DNA of 64,000 bases from Cupriavidus oxalaticus (GTDB lineage Bacteria; Pseudomonadota; Gammaproteobacteria; Burkholderiales; Burkholderiaceae): positions 3,559,501 through 3,623,500 of the forward strand of contig NZ_CP038635.1 of assembly GCF_004768545.1 (NCBI RefSeq). Direction: 5' to 3'. The notes under the pieces are model-generated. The model was not told the DNA's origin and did not search any database. It worked only from the letters and a program-made list of their open reading frames with translations. The position numbers and the translations under genes were made by a program. The stretch's first letter is position 1. Each line of letters opens with the position of its first letter. Shown here piece after piece: positions 51,993 through 60,241 of this stretch.

Positions 51993-52928
51993 ATGTCCGC
52001 ACCCGCCATGGCCGCCACCGAAGCCCCCGCCGCCTTCCAGGGCACCCTCACCGACAAGCTGCGCGAACAGTTCGACGAAGGCCTGCTGTCCGGCCAGGCG
52101 CTGCGCCCCGACTTCACCATCGCGCAGCCGGTGCACCGCTACACCAGCACCGATCACGCCATCTGGCGCAAGCTGTACGAGCGCCAGGCCTCGATGCTGC
52201 AGGGCCGGGTCAGCGACGAATTCCTGCAAGGCCTGGCCACGCTGGGCATGGAAAAGGACCGCGTGCCGGATTTCGGCCAGCTCAACGAGACCCTGATGCG
52301 CGCCACCGGCTGGCAGGTGGTCGCCGTGCCCGGGCTGGTGCCGGACGAGGTGTTCTTCGAGCACCTGGCCAACCGCCGTTTCCCGGCCAGCTGGTGGATG
52401 CGCAAACCCGAGCAGCTGGACTACCTGCAGGAGCCGGACTGCTTCCACGACGTGTTCGGCCACGTGCCGCTGCTGATCAACCCGGTCTTTGCCGACTACA
52501 TGGAGGCCTACGGCAAGGGCGGCCTGAAGGCGGCCGGCATGGGCGCGCTCGACATGCTGTCGCGCCTGTACTGGTACACGGTAGAGTTCGGCCTGATCCG
52601 CACCGGGCAAGGGCTGCGCATCTACGGCGCCGGCATCCTGTCGAGCCAGGGCGAATCGATCTACAGCCTGGACTCGGCCAGCCCCAACCGGATCGGCTTC
52701 GACGTGCGCCGCATCATGCGCACGCGCTATCGCATCGACACGTTCCAGAAGACCTACTTCGTGATCGACAGCTTTGAGCAGCTGTTCGACGCGACCCGGC
52801 CGGACTTCGCCCCGCTGTACCAGGAACTGCGCGCGCAGCCCACGCTGGGCGCCGGCGACGTGGTGCCGGGCGACCAGGTGATCAACGTCGGTACCCGCGA
52901 AGGCTGGGCCGACACCGACGACATCTGA
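51993..52928 (+). CDS. phhA: Phenylalanine-4-hydroxylase
   Basis: 311 aa, iron- and tetrahydropterin-dependent monooxygenase that makes tyrosine from phenylalanine. The iron ligands are His152 and His157 in CFHDVFGHVPLL and Glu198 in YWYTVEFGL. Length is that of bacterial single-domain enzymes, without the mammalian regulatory domain. phhB, which regenerates the pterin cofactor, follows 143 bases later on the same strand. Confidence 0.96.
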   Translation: MSAPAMAATEAPAAFQGTLTDKLREQFDEGLLSGQALRPDFTIAQPVHRYTSTDHAIWRKLYERQASMLQGRVSDEFLQGLATLGMEKDRVPDFGQLNETLMRATGWQVVAVPGLVPDEVFFEHLANRRFPASWWMRKPEQLDYLQEPDCFHDVFGHVPLLINPVFADYMEAYGKGGLKAAGMGALDMLSRLYWYTVEFGLIRTGQGLRIYGAGILSSQGESIYSLDSASPNRIGFDVRRIMRTRYRIDTFQKTYFVIDSFEQLFDATRPDFAPLYQELRAQPTLGAGDVVPGDQVINVGTREGWADTDDI

Positions 52929-53071
52929 TTCCGGCGGCCCCTGCCCCGCTTCCCGCTTTGTGAAACAATGCCGGCATGCCCGCCGCCCCGGCGCGGGCGG
53001 GCCGGCTGTCCGCTCTGGCGGCGTCCCCCGACGCTGCCTGCCGATTTCCCAAGACCCAGATCGAGCCCACC

Positions 53072-53377
53072 ATGACCCCTCTGTCCCCGCAAGCCCGAGC
53101 CACGCTGCTCGCCGAACTGCCCGGCTGGACCACCGTCCAGGACCGCGACGCGATCTTCAAGCGCTTCACCTTCCACGACTTCAATGCCGCCTTCGGCTTC
53201 ATGACGCGCGTGGCGATCCAGGCCGACAAGGCCGACCACCATCCCGAATGGTTCAACGTCTACAACCGCGTCGACATCACGCTGTCCACCCACGACGCCA
53301 ACGGCCTCACACAGCGCGACATCGACCTGGCCCACTTCATCGAGCGCGCCGCGGCGGCGCTGGTGGTGCCGGGCTGA
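53072..53377 (+). CDS. phhB: Pterin-4a-carbinolamine dehydratase
   Basis: 101 aa. The family motif [22 protein letters not shown] carries the active-site His56, His57 and His74. It dehydrates the carbinolamine formed by phenylalanine hydroxylase and so recycles the cofactor. The ATG at 53072 ([16 protein letters not shown]) gives the family length. The frame opens earlier at 52976 with Ala/Arg-rich codons that look non-coding. Confidence 0.94.
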   Translation: MTPLSPQARATLLAELPGWTTVQDRDAIFKRFTFHDFNAAFGFMTRVAIQADKADHHPEWFNVYNRVDITLSTHDANGLTQRDIDLAHFIERAAAALVVPG

Positions 53378-53531
53378 TACCCGGATACCCCGCGCGGCAG
53401 CAGATACCCGGGCGGATGTAGGCAAACCGTAAGGAAGCAGCCGTCCGCGCCGAGTACAATCTGCGGCAGGCCCGCACCGTGTGCTGCATGGGCCCTCCTC
53501 CAGCCATGCCCAACCTCCTGCCCGAGCCGCC

Positions 53532-54236
53532 ATGCGTATCCTGCTGATTGAGGACGACCGCCAGATTGCCAGCGGCGTCGAAGCCGGCCTGTCCCGCGCC
53601 GGCCACCAGGTACGCGTCGTCCATGACGGCGTCTATGCCACCGAACACCTGCTGCGCGAGCAGCACGACCTCGTCATCCTCGACCTGGGCCTGCCCGGGA
53701 TCGACGGCATGACCCTGCTGGCGCGCTACCGCGCCCGCAACCGCACCACCCCGGTCATCATCCTGACCGCGCGCGACGAACTGGAAGACAAGCTCTCGGG
53801 CCTGAACGCCGGTGCCGACGACTACCTGATCAAACCCTTCGCCCTGCCCGAGCTGGAAGCGCGCGTGCGCGTGCTGCTGCGCCGCAGCCAGCATGGCGAG
53901 GCCGCGCCCGAGCGCGACGTGCGCCTGGGGCGCCTGCGCCTGTCCGGCAACGACCGCCGCATGTTCATCGACGCCCGGCCGCTGGAACTGTCGCCACGCG
54001 AGTTCGCGGTGCTCGAGCTGCTGCTGCAGCGCCAGGGCCGCGTCGTCAGCAAGGCGCAGCTGCAGGACCACCTGGCCACTTTTGCCCACCCCGCCGGCGA
54101 AGGCGGCGATACCGTGGGCGACACCGCGATCGAGGTCTACGTGCACCGCGTGCGCAAGAAGCTCGAGGACAGCGATGTCGAGATCATGACCGTGCGCGGC
54201 TTCGGCTACCTGCTGCAGATCCGCGCCGGCCAATGA
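53532..54236 (+). CDS. Two-component response regulator, OmpR family
   Basis: 234 aa. The receiver domain has the acidic pair Asp8/Asp9, phosphorylation site Asp51 (VILDLGLPG), Thr79 and Lys101. The OmpR winged helix has LSPREFAVLELLLQRQGRVVSK and VYVHRVRKKLEDSDVEIMTVRGFGYLL (in parts). It is QseB/TctD-like. Start at 53532 (MRILLIEDD). It is followed 73 bases later by its sensor kinase. Confidence 0.95.
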   Translation: MRILLIEDDRQIASGVEAGLSRAGHQVRVVHDGVYATEHLLREQHDLVILDLGLPGIDGMTLLARYRARNRTTPVIILTARDELEDKLSGLNAGADDYLIKPFALPELEARVRVLLRRSQHGEAAPERDVRLGRLRLSGNDRRMFIDARPLELSPREFAVLELLLQRQGRVVSKAQLQDHLATFAHPAGEGGDTVGDTAIEVYVHRVRKKLEDSDVEIMTVRGFGYLLQIRAGQ

Positions 54237-54309
54237 AAGCGTTCCTGCCGCTTGCGCCGCCCAGCGCACGGCACTGACCCCCGGCCCCGACCCATCAGCC
54301 CAGCCGGCA

Positions 54310-55968
54310 ATGTGGCCCCGCTCCCGCACCTCCACCCGGATTTCCTGGCGCACTTCGTCCCGCATCGCAACGCGGAACGAGCTCCCTTCCTCCGCCGCGG
54401 CTGACAACGCCGGCGCCGCGCCCGCATCGACACGCCAGGCCGCCCGCCCCGGCTCCAACATCAGCCTGCGCGTACACCTGCTGCGCGCGTTGGCGACGCC
54501 GCTGTTCGCGCTGGTGCTCACCAGCGGCTCGCTGTCCTACTGGCTGGCGGCGCACTACACCACGCAGGTGTTCGACCGCGCGCTGTATGGCGTGGCCAAC
54601 AACATCGCCCAGCAGATCCGCATCGCCGGCCCGCGGCTGGAGCAGGACATCCCGATGATCGCGCAGACGCTGGTCGAGGCCGAGGGCACCGACCGCATCT
54701 ACTGGCGCATCCACGGGCCCGATGGCCTGATCGGCGGCATGGACACGTGGCTGGGCTACGGCACCGGCCAGACCACGCTGCACGATGCCCGGCTGTTCTA
54801 TGCCTGGTTCAGCGGGCGCCAGGTGCGCGCGGTGCGGCTGCCGGTGATGCTGCCCAGCGCCGCGGTGGACGAGCTCGGCACCAGCGAGGCCGGCAAGCCC
54901 GCGCGCGGACCTATCGTAATCGAAGTGGCCGAGCTGCTGGACCGGCGCGAGACCGCCGCCAACGAGATCCTGCTGTCGGTGTCGGTGCCGCTGATCCTGC
55001 TGCTGCTGGTCGGCAGCCTGATCCTGTCGCACGTGCTCAAGGAAGAGCTGGTGCCGCTGCAGATCCTGGCCGACAAGCTCAACCGGCAGACCGCGCGCTC
55101 GCTGGCGGCGCTGGACGAAACCCAGGTGCCGGCCGAGGTGGCGCCGCTGATCCGCGGCCTGAATGCACTGCTGGCGCGGCTGCGCGACGCCCTCGATGCA
55201 CAGCGCAAGTTCATCGCCGATGCCGCGCACCAGCTGCGCACGCCGCTGACCGCGGTCAAGCTGCATGCCGACCGCGCCATGGAAGCCGATTCTCCGGAGG
55301 TCGTCCGGCATGCCCTGCGTGAAGTCCAGACCGCGGCCGACCGCGCGGTGCGGCTGTCGAACCAGCTGCTGTCGCTGGCGCGCGCAGAGCCTGGGCTGTC
55401 GCTGGAGCGGCTGGGGCCGGTGGAGCACTTCGATTTGGCCGAGCTTGCCTTCGAAATCGGCGCCGAATGGGTGCCGCAGGCACTCGCGCGCCGCATCGAC
55501 CTGGGTTTCGAGATATTGCCCGGGCCTACCTTCACCGGCAGCACGCCCGCGGTTGTGCGCGGGAACCGCCTGCTGATGCGCGAGGCGCTGTCCAACCTGA
55601 TCGACAATGCGGTGAAGTACGTGCCGGCCGGCGGCCGCATCACCGTGCGCGCCGGCGGCGAGGCCATGGGTCACCGCGGCATGGCGGTGGTGATGATCGA
55701 AGACAACGGGCCCGGCATCCCGCCGCAGCGGCGCGAAGAGGTGTTCAAGCGCTTCTTCCGCGGCGACCGCGCGGCGCAGAGCGGCGGCGCCGGCCTGGGG
55801 CTGGCCATCGTGCACGAGATCGTGACGCTGCACCAGGGCACCATCCATATCGAGGACGTGCCGCAGCAGCCGGCCAGCCTGCAGGGCACCGAGGGCACGC
55901 CGGAGCGCCGGGCGGTCATGCGCTTCGTGATCCGGATCCCGTGCGAGCCGGCAGGTTCGACCGGCTGA
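54310..55968 (+). CDS. Two-component sensor histidine kinase (TctE/QseC-like)
   Basis: 552 aa. A basic, Ser/Arg-rich cytoplasmic leader of about 50 residues precedes membrane helix 1 (about 58-82). A periplasmic domain follows (about 83-217), then helix 2 (about 219-240) and a HAMP-like linker. The phospho-acceptor is His307 in AAHQLRTPLTAVK. N-box Asn433 (LSNLIDNAVKY), EDNGPGIP and GAGLGLAI form the ATPase. The leader is unusual and the real start may be an internal codon near residue 50. Its signal is unknown; TctE relatives sense tricarboxylates. Confidence 0.92.
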   Translation: MWPRSRTSTRISWRTSSRIATRNELPSSAAADNAGAAPASTRQAARPGSNISLRVHLLRALATPLFALVLTSGSLSYWLAAHYTTQVFDRALYGVANNIAQQIRIAGPRLEQDIPMIAQTLVEAEGTDRIYWRIHGPDGLIGGMDTWLGYGTGQTTLHDARLFYAWFSGRQVRAVRLPVMLPSAAVDELGTSEAGKPARGPIVIEVAELLDRRETAANEILLSVSVPLILLLLVGSLILSHVLKEELVPLQILADKLNRQTARSLAALDETQVPAEVAPLIRGLNALLARLRDALDAQRKFIADAAHQLRTPLTAVKLHADRAMEADSPEVVRHALREVQTAADRAVRLSNQLLSLARAEPGLSLERLGPVEHFDLAELAFEIGAEWVPQALARRIDLGFEILPGPTFTGSTPAVVRGNRLLMREALSNLIDNAVKYVPAGGRITVRAGGEAMGHRGMAVVMIEDNGPGIPPQRREEVFKRFFRGDRAAQSGGAGLGLAIVHEIVTLHQGTIHIEDVPQQPASLQGTEGTPERRAVMRFVIRIPCEPAGSTG

Positions 55969-55981
55969 AGCGCCTTCGGCC

Positions 55982-56485
55982 TTACTTCTTCTTTTTCTTG
56001 TCCTTCGGCGCCAGCATGGTGCCGCGGCATTGCGGGCTGCCGCAACGGCACTCGAATTCCTTCTTCAGCTTGGCCGTATAGCGCGCCTCGATCACCAGCC
56101 CGTAGTCATAGAACAGCTCTTCGCCCTGGGCGATATCGCGCAGCGCGTGGATAAAGACGCGTCCCTTCTTCTCGCGCGCCTCGCAGTTCGGTTCGCAGGC
56201 GTGGTTGATCCAGCGCGCGCGGTTGCCGCCGAACTTGGCGTCGATGACGCTGCCGTCGTCCAGGCTGAAGTAGAAAGTGTGGTTGGGATCGCTGGGATCG
56301 TGCGGGTGGCGCTCCAGCGCCTTCTTCCACGAGATGTGCTCGCCCTTGTACTCGATCACGCGCTCGCCTTCGGCGATGGGGGCGATCGCGTATACGCCCT
56401 TGCCGTGCACGCCCGACTGGCGCACCTCGATCCGGTCGCTCGCGGTCTTCTTGCCCGCTGCCTTTTGCTTTGCCTTGTCCGCCAT
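55982..56485 (-). CDS. SET-domain protein lysine methyltransferase
   Basis: 167 aa from the ATG at 56485. After a Lys/Ala-rich N-terminus comes the SET domain: RIEVRQSGVHGKGVYAIAPI, the pseudoknot motif RWINHACEPNCEA, then EELFYDYGL. A post-SET zinc motif follows (FECRCGSPQCRG, three Cys) and a tail KDKKKKK. Such proteins transfer methyl groups from SAM to protein lysines. The target is unknown. It is convergent with the kinase gene, 13 bases apart, and is separated by 1 kb of unusual DNA from an HU gene. Confidence 0.92.
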   Translation of the reverse strand: MADKAKQKAAGKKTASDRIEVRQSGVHGKGVYAIAPIAEGERVIEYKGEHISWKKALERHPHDPSDPNHTFYFSLDDGSVIDAKFGGNRARWINHACEPNCEAREKKGRVFIHALRDIAQGEELFYDYGLVIEARYTAKLKKEFECRCGSPQCRGTMLAPKDKKKKK

Positions 56486-56562
56486 TTGCCTTTCCATGCG
56501 TGTCGCCTGCCTGTGCCGGCCGTTCCGGCGCGATCGGCATGATACCGGCGTGGCTGCGACAC

Positions 56563-57173
56563 GTATACGTGACCCCTGGTTAACGGCTCGACCGCTCGCC
56601 CTGGCAGGTATACGGCCTGATTACGGCCGGTCACGTAAACCTCGCGCATGTGGATAACCCCGCCTCCTTCTGTGGAAAAGCACGCGGATTCGATGTGGGC
56701 TGCCTGGGGCCCGCATGGGGATGCCTCGGGCATAAGTCGGAGGCGTATACCGCAAGACCTCATCCATAAGGCCGGTTCATCCACTGCGACCAACAATGGA
56801 TGCAACCACTTCTCGTTTACGTAAACCGTTGACGGCAAAGACGTTTACATAGTTTTCCACAGCCGGAGGCGCCGTTTACCTACTACCACTATCTGTATAC
56901 ATGAAAGAAAGATGTAAACCGAAAGGCGGAACCAGGGCAGCGGCAAGAGCCCGGCGTATACCGGTGCCCGCAGAGGTTGCCGTATACGCAAGCCTGAACA
57001 CGCCGGATCCAGGCATGCACAAGCCGAATACCGTCTTGCGAGGCAGGTAACCTTGCCTGGATCTGCATGCAACATAGTGCAGCCGGACTGTGGAGCTTTT
57101 AGGGCGAATACAGGCGCGTATACGTGCCGGAGGCTCCCTGAGGTCCATCCCCAGTCGCAGAAGGCCCGTAAAC
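56563..57173. repeat. Array of GTWWAC hexamers
   Basis: Fifteen hexamers. GTATAC at 56563, 56608, 56745, 56895, 56956, 56982 and 57118. GTAAAC or GTTTAC at 56635, 56815, 56821, 56843, 56874, 56914 and 57168. GTTAAC at 56579. Most have C or G on both flanks, giving roughly SCGTWTACS. Two adjoin as the 12-base palindrome GTTTACGTAAAC (56815-56826). A further GTATAC is at 56390 inside the SET gene. Spacing is irregular, from 0 to about 135 bases. No protein with this site is known to me. Confidence 0.85.
56649..56657 (-). other. DnaA box (perfect)
   Basis: TGTGGATAA, the complement of TTATCCACA. Two variant boxes lie close: TGTGGAAAA at 56671-56679 and TTTTCCACA at 56853-56861. Confidence 0.6.
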
Positions 57174-57513
57174 GCCTCTGCGGCCCTCTATGGCCTTTGA
57201 ACGGCTCGTGGGACATCTTGTAACGTGGCGGGCTGGCCGCCTGCCTGTGCAGCGTCATGTGGCCGTCCATGCGCTCGTCGCGCGGCGTTTGCACCGCAAC
57301 GGCAGCGCCCGCAACCAGGTCTGCCAGCAGGTCGATTTGCCGCCAGCCACGGCCTGAGGCGGCCTGGCGCAATCCTGCAGGTAACAATCTGTTCGCGGTG
57401 CGCCTTGTCCGACACGGTATGATGTGGCCCGCGGCGTCTTTTGCCGGTCCGGTGGCAGCCTTGCTACCGCCGACCGGGCGCCTGTGTTTTATCAACTCGA
57501 TACGGAGTGAAGC

Positions 57514-57792
57514 ATGACGAAAACCGAACTGATCGACGCTATCGCAGCCGGTGTGGACGGTCTCACCAAGGCCAAGGCAGAACAGGCACTGAACGTGACC
57601 CTGTCGGCCATCATGGACGCCGTGGCCAAGGGCGATACGCTGAGCCTCATCGGCTTTGGCACGTTCAGCAAGGGCGAGCGTGGCGAGCGCATGGCGCGCA
57701 ACCCGCGCACCGGCGAAGAAATCAAGGTGGAAGCCGCCAAGACCGTGAAGTTCAAGGCCGGCCAGAAGTTCAAGGACGCTGTCAACCAGTGA
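57514..57792 (+). CDS. HU family histone-like DNA-binding protein
   Basis: 92 aa. Starts MTKTELIDAIAAGVDGLTKAKAEQAL and carries the DNA-binding arm GFGTFSKGERGERMARNPRTGEEI, with the Pro that intercalates into DNA. Length and pattern are those of HU (HupB-like). It bends DNA and compacts the nucleoid. A GGAGTGA ribosome binding site lies 5 bases upstream of the ATG. The preceding 1 kb of non-coding DNA is unusually long for this window and carries the hexamer array. Confidence 0.95.
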   Translation: MTKTELIDAIAAGVDGLTKAKAEQALNVTLSAIMDAVAKGDTLSLIGFGTFSKGERGERMARNPRTGEEIKVEAAKTVKFKAGQKFKDAVNQ

Positions 57793-57797
57793 GCCTG

Positions 57798-57828
57798 ACG
57801 GGCTGCACTGCACGGCCCGTGTTTGTTT
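57798..57828 (+). terminator. Terminator of the HU gene
   Basis: Arms ACGGGC and GCCCGT around an 11-base loop, followed by GTTTGTTT, directly after the HU stop codon. The stem is short, so it may be weak. Confidence 0.65.
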
Positions 57829-57895
57829 GACCCCGCCATGCCGCCGCCGGCCGCAAGCTTCGGCCAGGGCGCAGGCGAGCGCCAGGCGGGGGACG

Positions 57896-57904
57896 TTATC
57901 CACA
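57896..57904 (+). other. DnaA box (perfect)
   Basis: TTATCCACA in the gap between the HU gene and the DUF2272 lipoprotein, about 165 bases before the 12-bp repeat array. Confidence 0.6.
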
Positions 57905-58042
57905 GCAGGGATCGACGTTTTCTGCAGTATCCGCCGCAGCGCTGAAGCCATTGCCGAAGCGGTTGCGCGCCAGGACTTCCAACAGGCGTCCAGCCAAGGC
58001 CGATGCAGGGCCGGACGGGGCGCCGAGCCATGTGGGGCTTCC

Positions 58043-59038
58043 ATGTTCGCCCGTCCATTGCGCCGCAGATCTCCACAGCGTTATGCACAGCGCTTTCCAC
58101 AGCGGATTCCACAGGTTTCTCCACAAGCCATTTGCGCCGCCGCGGCGCTGGCGCTGCTGAGCGCCTGCACCACGGTCAGCGAACCCGCGCGTCCGCAGGC
58201 ACGGCCGCTGGCCGACAACGAGCGGCCGGTCACCACGCCCGGCGCCACGCCGCGCGAGCGCATCGTCGAGATCGCCACGCAGGAGTGGTCGCGCTGGGGC
58301 GGGCAGGTGGTGCGCCTTGGCCGCGACGACAGCGCCTGCGTCACCTACAGCCCGGCGCCGGCTCCCGAACTGCCCCCGGCCCTGCCTGAACCGCCGGAGG
58401 TGCAACCCGAGGACAAGGCCGATACCGGCGCGCCCGCCAGCGGCACCAGCGCCGACACCGACAGCAACAACATCAAGTGGCCTCGCGCCGATTGCATGAC
58501 TTTCCCGGACGGCACCGGCATGGAGGCCACGCCGCTGGGCTGCACGCTGGCCCGGCGCTACTGGGGCATCGTCGGCGAAACCCCCAGTTGCCGGCAGGTC
58601 ACGCAAGGCGCCTGGGCCTGGTCGGCGGTGTTTATCTCGTGGGTGTTGCGCAAGGCCGGGCTGGACGAGCAGCAGTTCCTGACCGGCCAGTCACATTCGA
58701 TGTATGTAGTCGATGCGCGCGACGGCATCCTTGCCCATCCCGCCTTCCGCATCGAACCCGTTCCGGCCATGCCCCGCCCGGGCGACATCGTCTGTTCCGG
58801 GCGGGGACGCGACCGCTACCTCGATGATGTGGCGGAGATCGGCTTCGGCACCACCCCGATGCATTGCGACATCGTGGTGGCCGTCGATCCGGCGGCGCGG
58901 GTGGTGCGTGCCATCGGCGGCAATGTCCAGCAATCGGTATCGATGGAGGAAATCGAACTGGGCGATTCGGGGCGGATCGATGGCGTGACCAATTCGCACA
59001 TGCCCTGGGTGCTGGTGATGCGGAACAACCTGCAATAG
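58043..59038 (+). CDS. DUF2272 lipoprotein
   Basis: 331 aa from the ATG at 58043. The N-terminus has a long basic region, then a hydrophobic core and lipobox (AAAALALLSAC), so it is a lipid-anchored envelope protein. The DUF2272 domain runs from ERIVEIATQEWSRWG to the end, with AWSAVFISWVLRKAG, HSMYVVDA and MHCDIVVAVD resembling a CHAP/NlpC-like fold. A Pro/Glu-rich insert lies near residues 110-145. Its first codons are made of 12-base repeats giving the SPQR-YAQR-FPQR-IPQV-SPQA stretch. No activity is known. Confidence 0.88.
   Translation: MFARPLRRRSPQRYAQRFPQRIPQVSPQAICAAAALALLSACTTVSEPARPQARPLADNERPVTTPGATPRERIVEIATQEWSRWGGQVVRLGRDDSACVTYSPAPAPELPPALPEPPEVQPEDKADTGAPASGTSADTDSNNIKWPRADCMTFPDGTGMEATPLGCTLARRYWGIVGETPSCRQVTQGAWAWSAVFISWVLRKAGLDEQQFLTGQSHSMYVVDARDGILAHPAFRIEPVPAMPRPGDIVCSGRGRDRYLDDVAEIGFGTTPMHCDIVVAVDPAARVVRAIGGNVQQSVSMEEIELGDSGRIDGVTNSHMPWVLVMRNNLQ
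58069..58128 (+). repeat. Five 12-bp tandem repeats resembling DnaA boxes
   Basis: Nonamers ATCTCCACA (58069), TTATGCACA (58081), CTTTCCACA (58093), GATTCCACA (58105) and TTCTCCACA (58117) start exactly 12 bases apart, each followed by GCG, GGT or AGC. TTATGCACA fits the E. coli DnaA consensus TTATNCACA; the others keep the CCACA core. The repeats lie in frame in the signal-peptide codons of the DUF2272 gene. Confidence 0.85.
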
Positions 59039-59050
59039 GCAGAGCATCAT

Positions 59051-59108
59051 CAATACGAATAATCGATCAGCGGTAAAAATCCACCCATTGATTATTCGCT
59101 CGAATAAT
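59051..59108. repeat. CGAATAAT repeats between convergent genes
   Basis: CGAATAAT occurs at 59056-59063 and 59101-59108 and inverted at 59091-59098. The last two form the dyad ATTATTCG-CT-CGAATAAT. It lies between the DUF2272 and dinB stop codons, so it may be a weak terminator or a leftover repeat. Confidence 0.5.
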
Positions 59109-59113
59109 TGGTT

Positions 59114-60193
59114 TTACTCGAACAGTTCGAGCTGCGACCGATCCCGGTCGCTGGTCGCCACCCCTACCCCCAGCAACCGCACCGGCAGCCCGCGCCGGGC
59201 GTGGCCCTCTGCCAGCAGGCGCGCGTAGACCGTGCGGTCGGGCGCATGGCCGCGGCATTCCACCGTGGTCTGGCGGAAGTCCGAAAAGCGCAGCTTGACC
59301 GTCAGCTTGTCGATGGTGCCGTGCGCCTGCGCGCGGGCAATGCGTGCCTCGAGCATGGCGATCAGCGGCTCCAGTTCGACCAGGCATGCCTGCAGGTCGG
59401 GCAGGTCGTCGGCATAGGTCTCTTCCACGCTGATCGACTTGCGCTCCCGCTCGGGCGTCACCTCGCGCTCGTCCTCGCCGCGGCACAGCTTGTAGAGCCG
59501 CGTCCCGAACACGCCGAATTCGCGGTGCAGCCGGTCCGGCGACCACGGCCGCAGGTCGCCGCAGGTCTGCGCGCCCAGCCGCCGCAGCTTGGCCGCGGTG
59601 ACCTTGCCGACCCCGTGGATGCGTTCGACCGGCAGCGCGGCGACGAAGGCATTGACCGCCGCCGGGCGGACCACGAACAGCCCGTCGGGCTTGTTCCAGT
59701 CGCTAGCGATCTTGGCAACGAATTTGCTCGGGCCCACGCCGGCCGAAACGGTCACGCCGACCTGGTCGCACACGCGCTGTCGGATTTCTTCGGCGATGCG
59801 GGTGGCGCTGCCGGCATGGCGCGTGCAGAGGCTGACGTCGAGATAGGCCTCGTCCAGCGACAGCGGTTCAACCAGCTCGGTGTATTCGCGGTAGATCGCA
59901 AAAATCTGGCGCGATACCTCGCGATATTTGTCCATGGCCGGACGCAGGATCAGCAGATCGGGGCAAAGCTTGACCGCCTGCGCCGACGCCATGGCCGAGC
60001 GCACGCCGAAGGCACGCGCTTCATAGTTGCAGGTGGCGATCACCCCGCGCCGGTCGGGCGAGCCGCCCACGGCCATCGGCCGGCCGCGCAGCGAGGGGTC
60101 GTCGCGCATCTCGACCGAGGCGTAGAAGCAATCGCAGTCGCAATGGATGATCTTGCGCTGGACCGGGGGCGTGGCATCAGGCGGCGCGGACAT
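59114..60193 (-). CDS. dinB: DNA polymerase IV
   Basis: 359 aa Y-family translesion polymerase. Catalytic acids lie in IIHCDCDCFYASVEMRDDP and LSLDEAYLDVS. RGVIATCNYEARAFGVRSAM is the finger region, and helix-hairpin-helix segments VGVTVSAGVGPSKFVAKIASDWNKP and RIHGVGKVTAAKLRRLGA are present (quoted in parts). The little-finger domain follows. The C-terminal SQLELFE resembles a beta-clamp binding peptide (QLxLF). No clear LexA box was found upstream. Confidence 0.96.
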   Translation of the reverse strand: MSAPPDATPPVQRKIIHCDCDCFYASVEMRDDPSLRGRPMAVGGSPDRRGVIATCNYEARAFGVRSAMASAQAVKLCPDLLILRPAMDKYREVSRQIFAIYREYTELVEPLSLDEAYLDVSLCTRHAGSATRIAEEIRQRVCDQVGVTVSAGVGPSKFVAKIASDWNKPDGLFVVRPAAVNAFVAALPVERIHGVGKVTAAKLRRLGAQTCGDLRPWSPDRLHREFGVFGTRLYKLCRGEDEREVTPERERKSISVEETYADDLPDLQACLVELEPLIAMLEARIARAQAHGTIDKLTVKLRFSDFRQTTVECRGHAPDRTVYARLLAEGHARRGLPVRLLGVGVATSDRDRSQLELFE

Positions 60194-60241
60194 GGCCGGG
60201 GCACCAGGTTTATCTACATGAAGAATAAACGCTTCGCTGAC

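Larger units (their letters stand above)
56486..57513. other. 1-kb non-coding region between the SET and HU genes
   Basis: No open frame here has coding character. The segment contains the GTWWAC hexamer array (56563-57173), DnaA-box-like nonamers at 56649, 56671 and 56853, and, in its last 300 bases, presumably the HU promoter. The sequence is visibly richer in TA steps than the surroundings. Confidence 0.8.

Noticed and set aside
56845..58044. 399-codon minus-strand frame across the hexamer array and the HU gene
   Set aside because: It is antisense to HU, has no ribosome binding site and shows no domain. The region behaves as non-coding.
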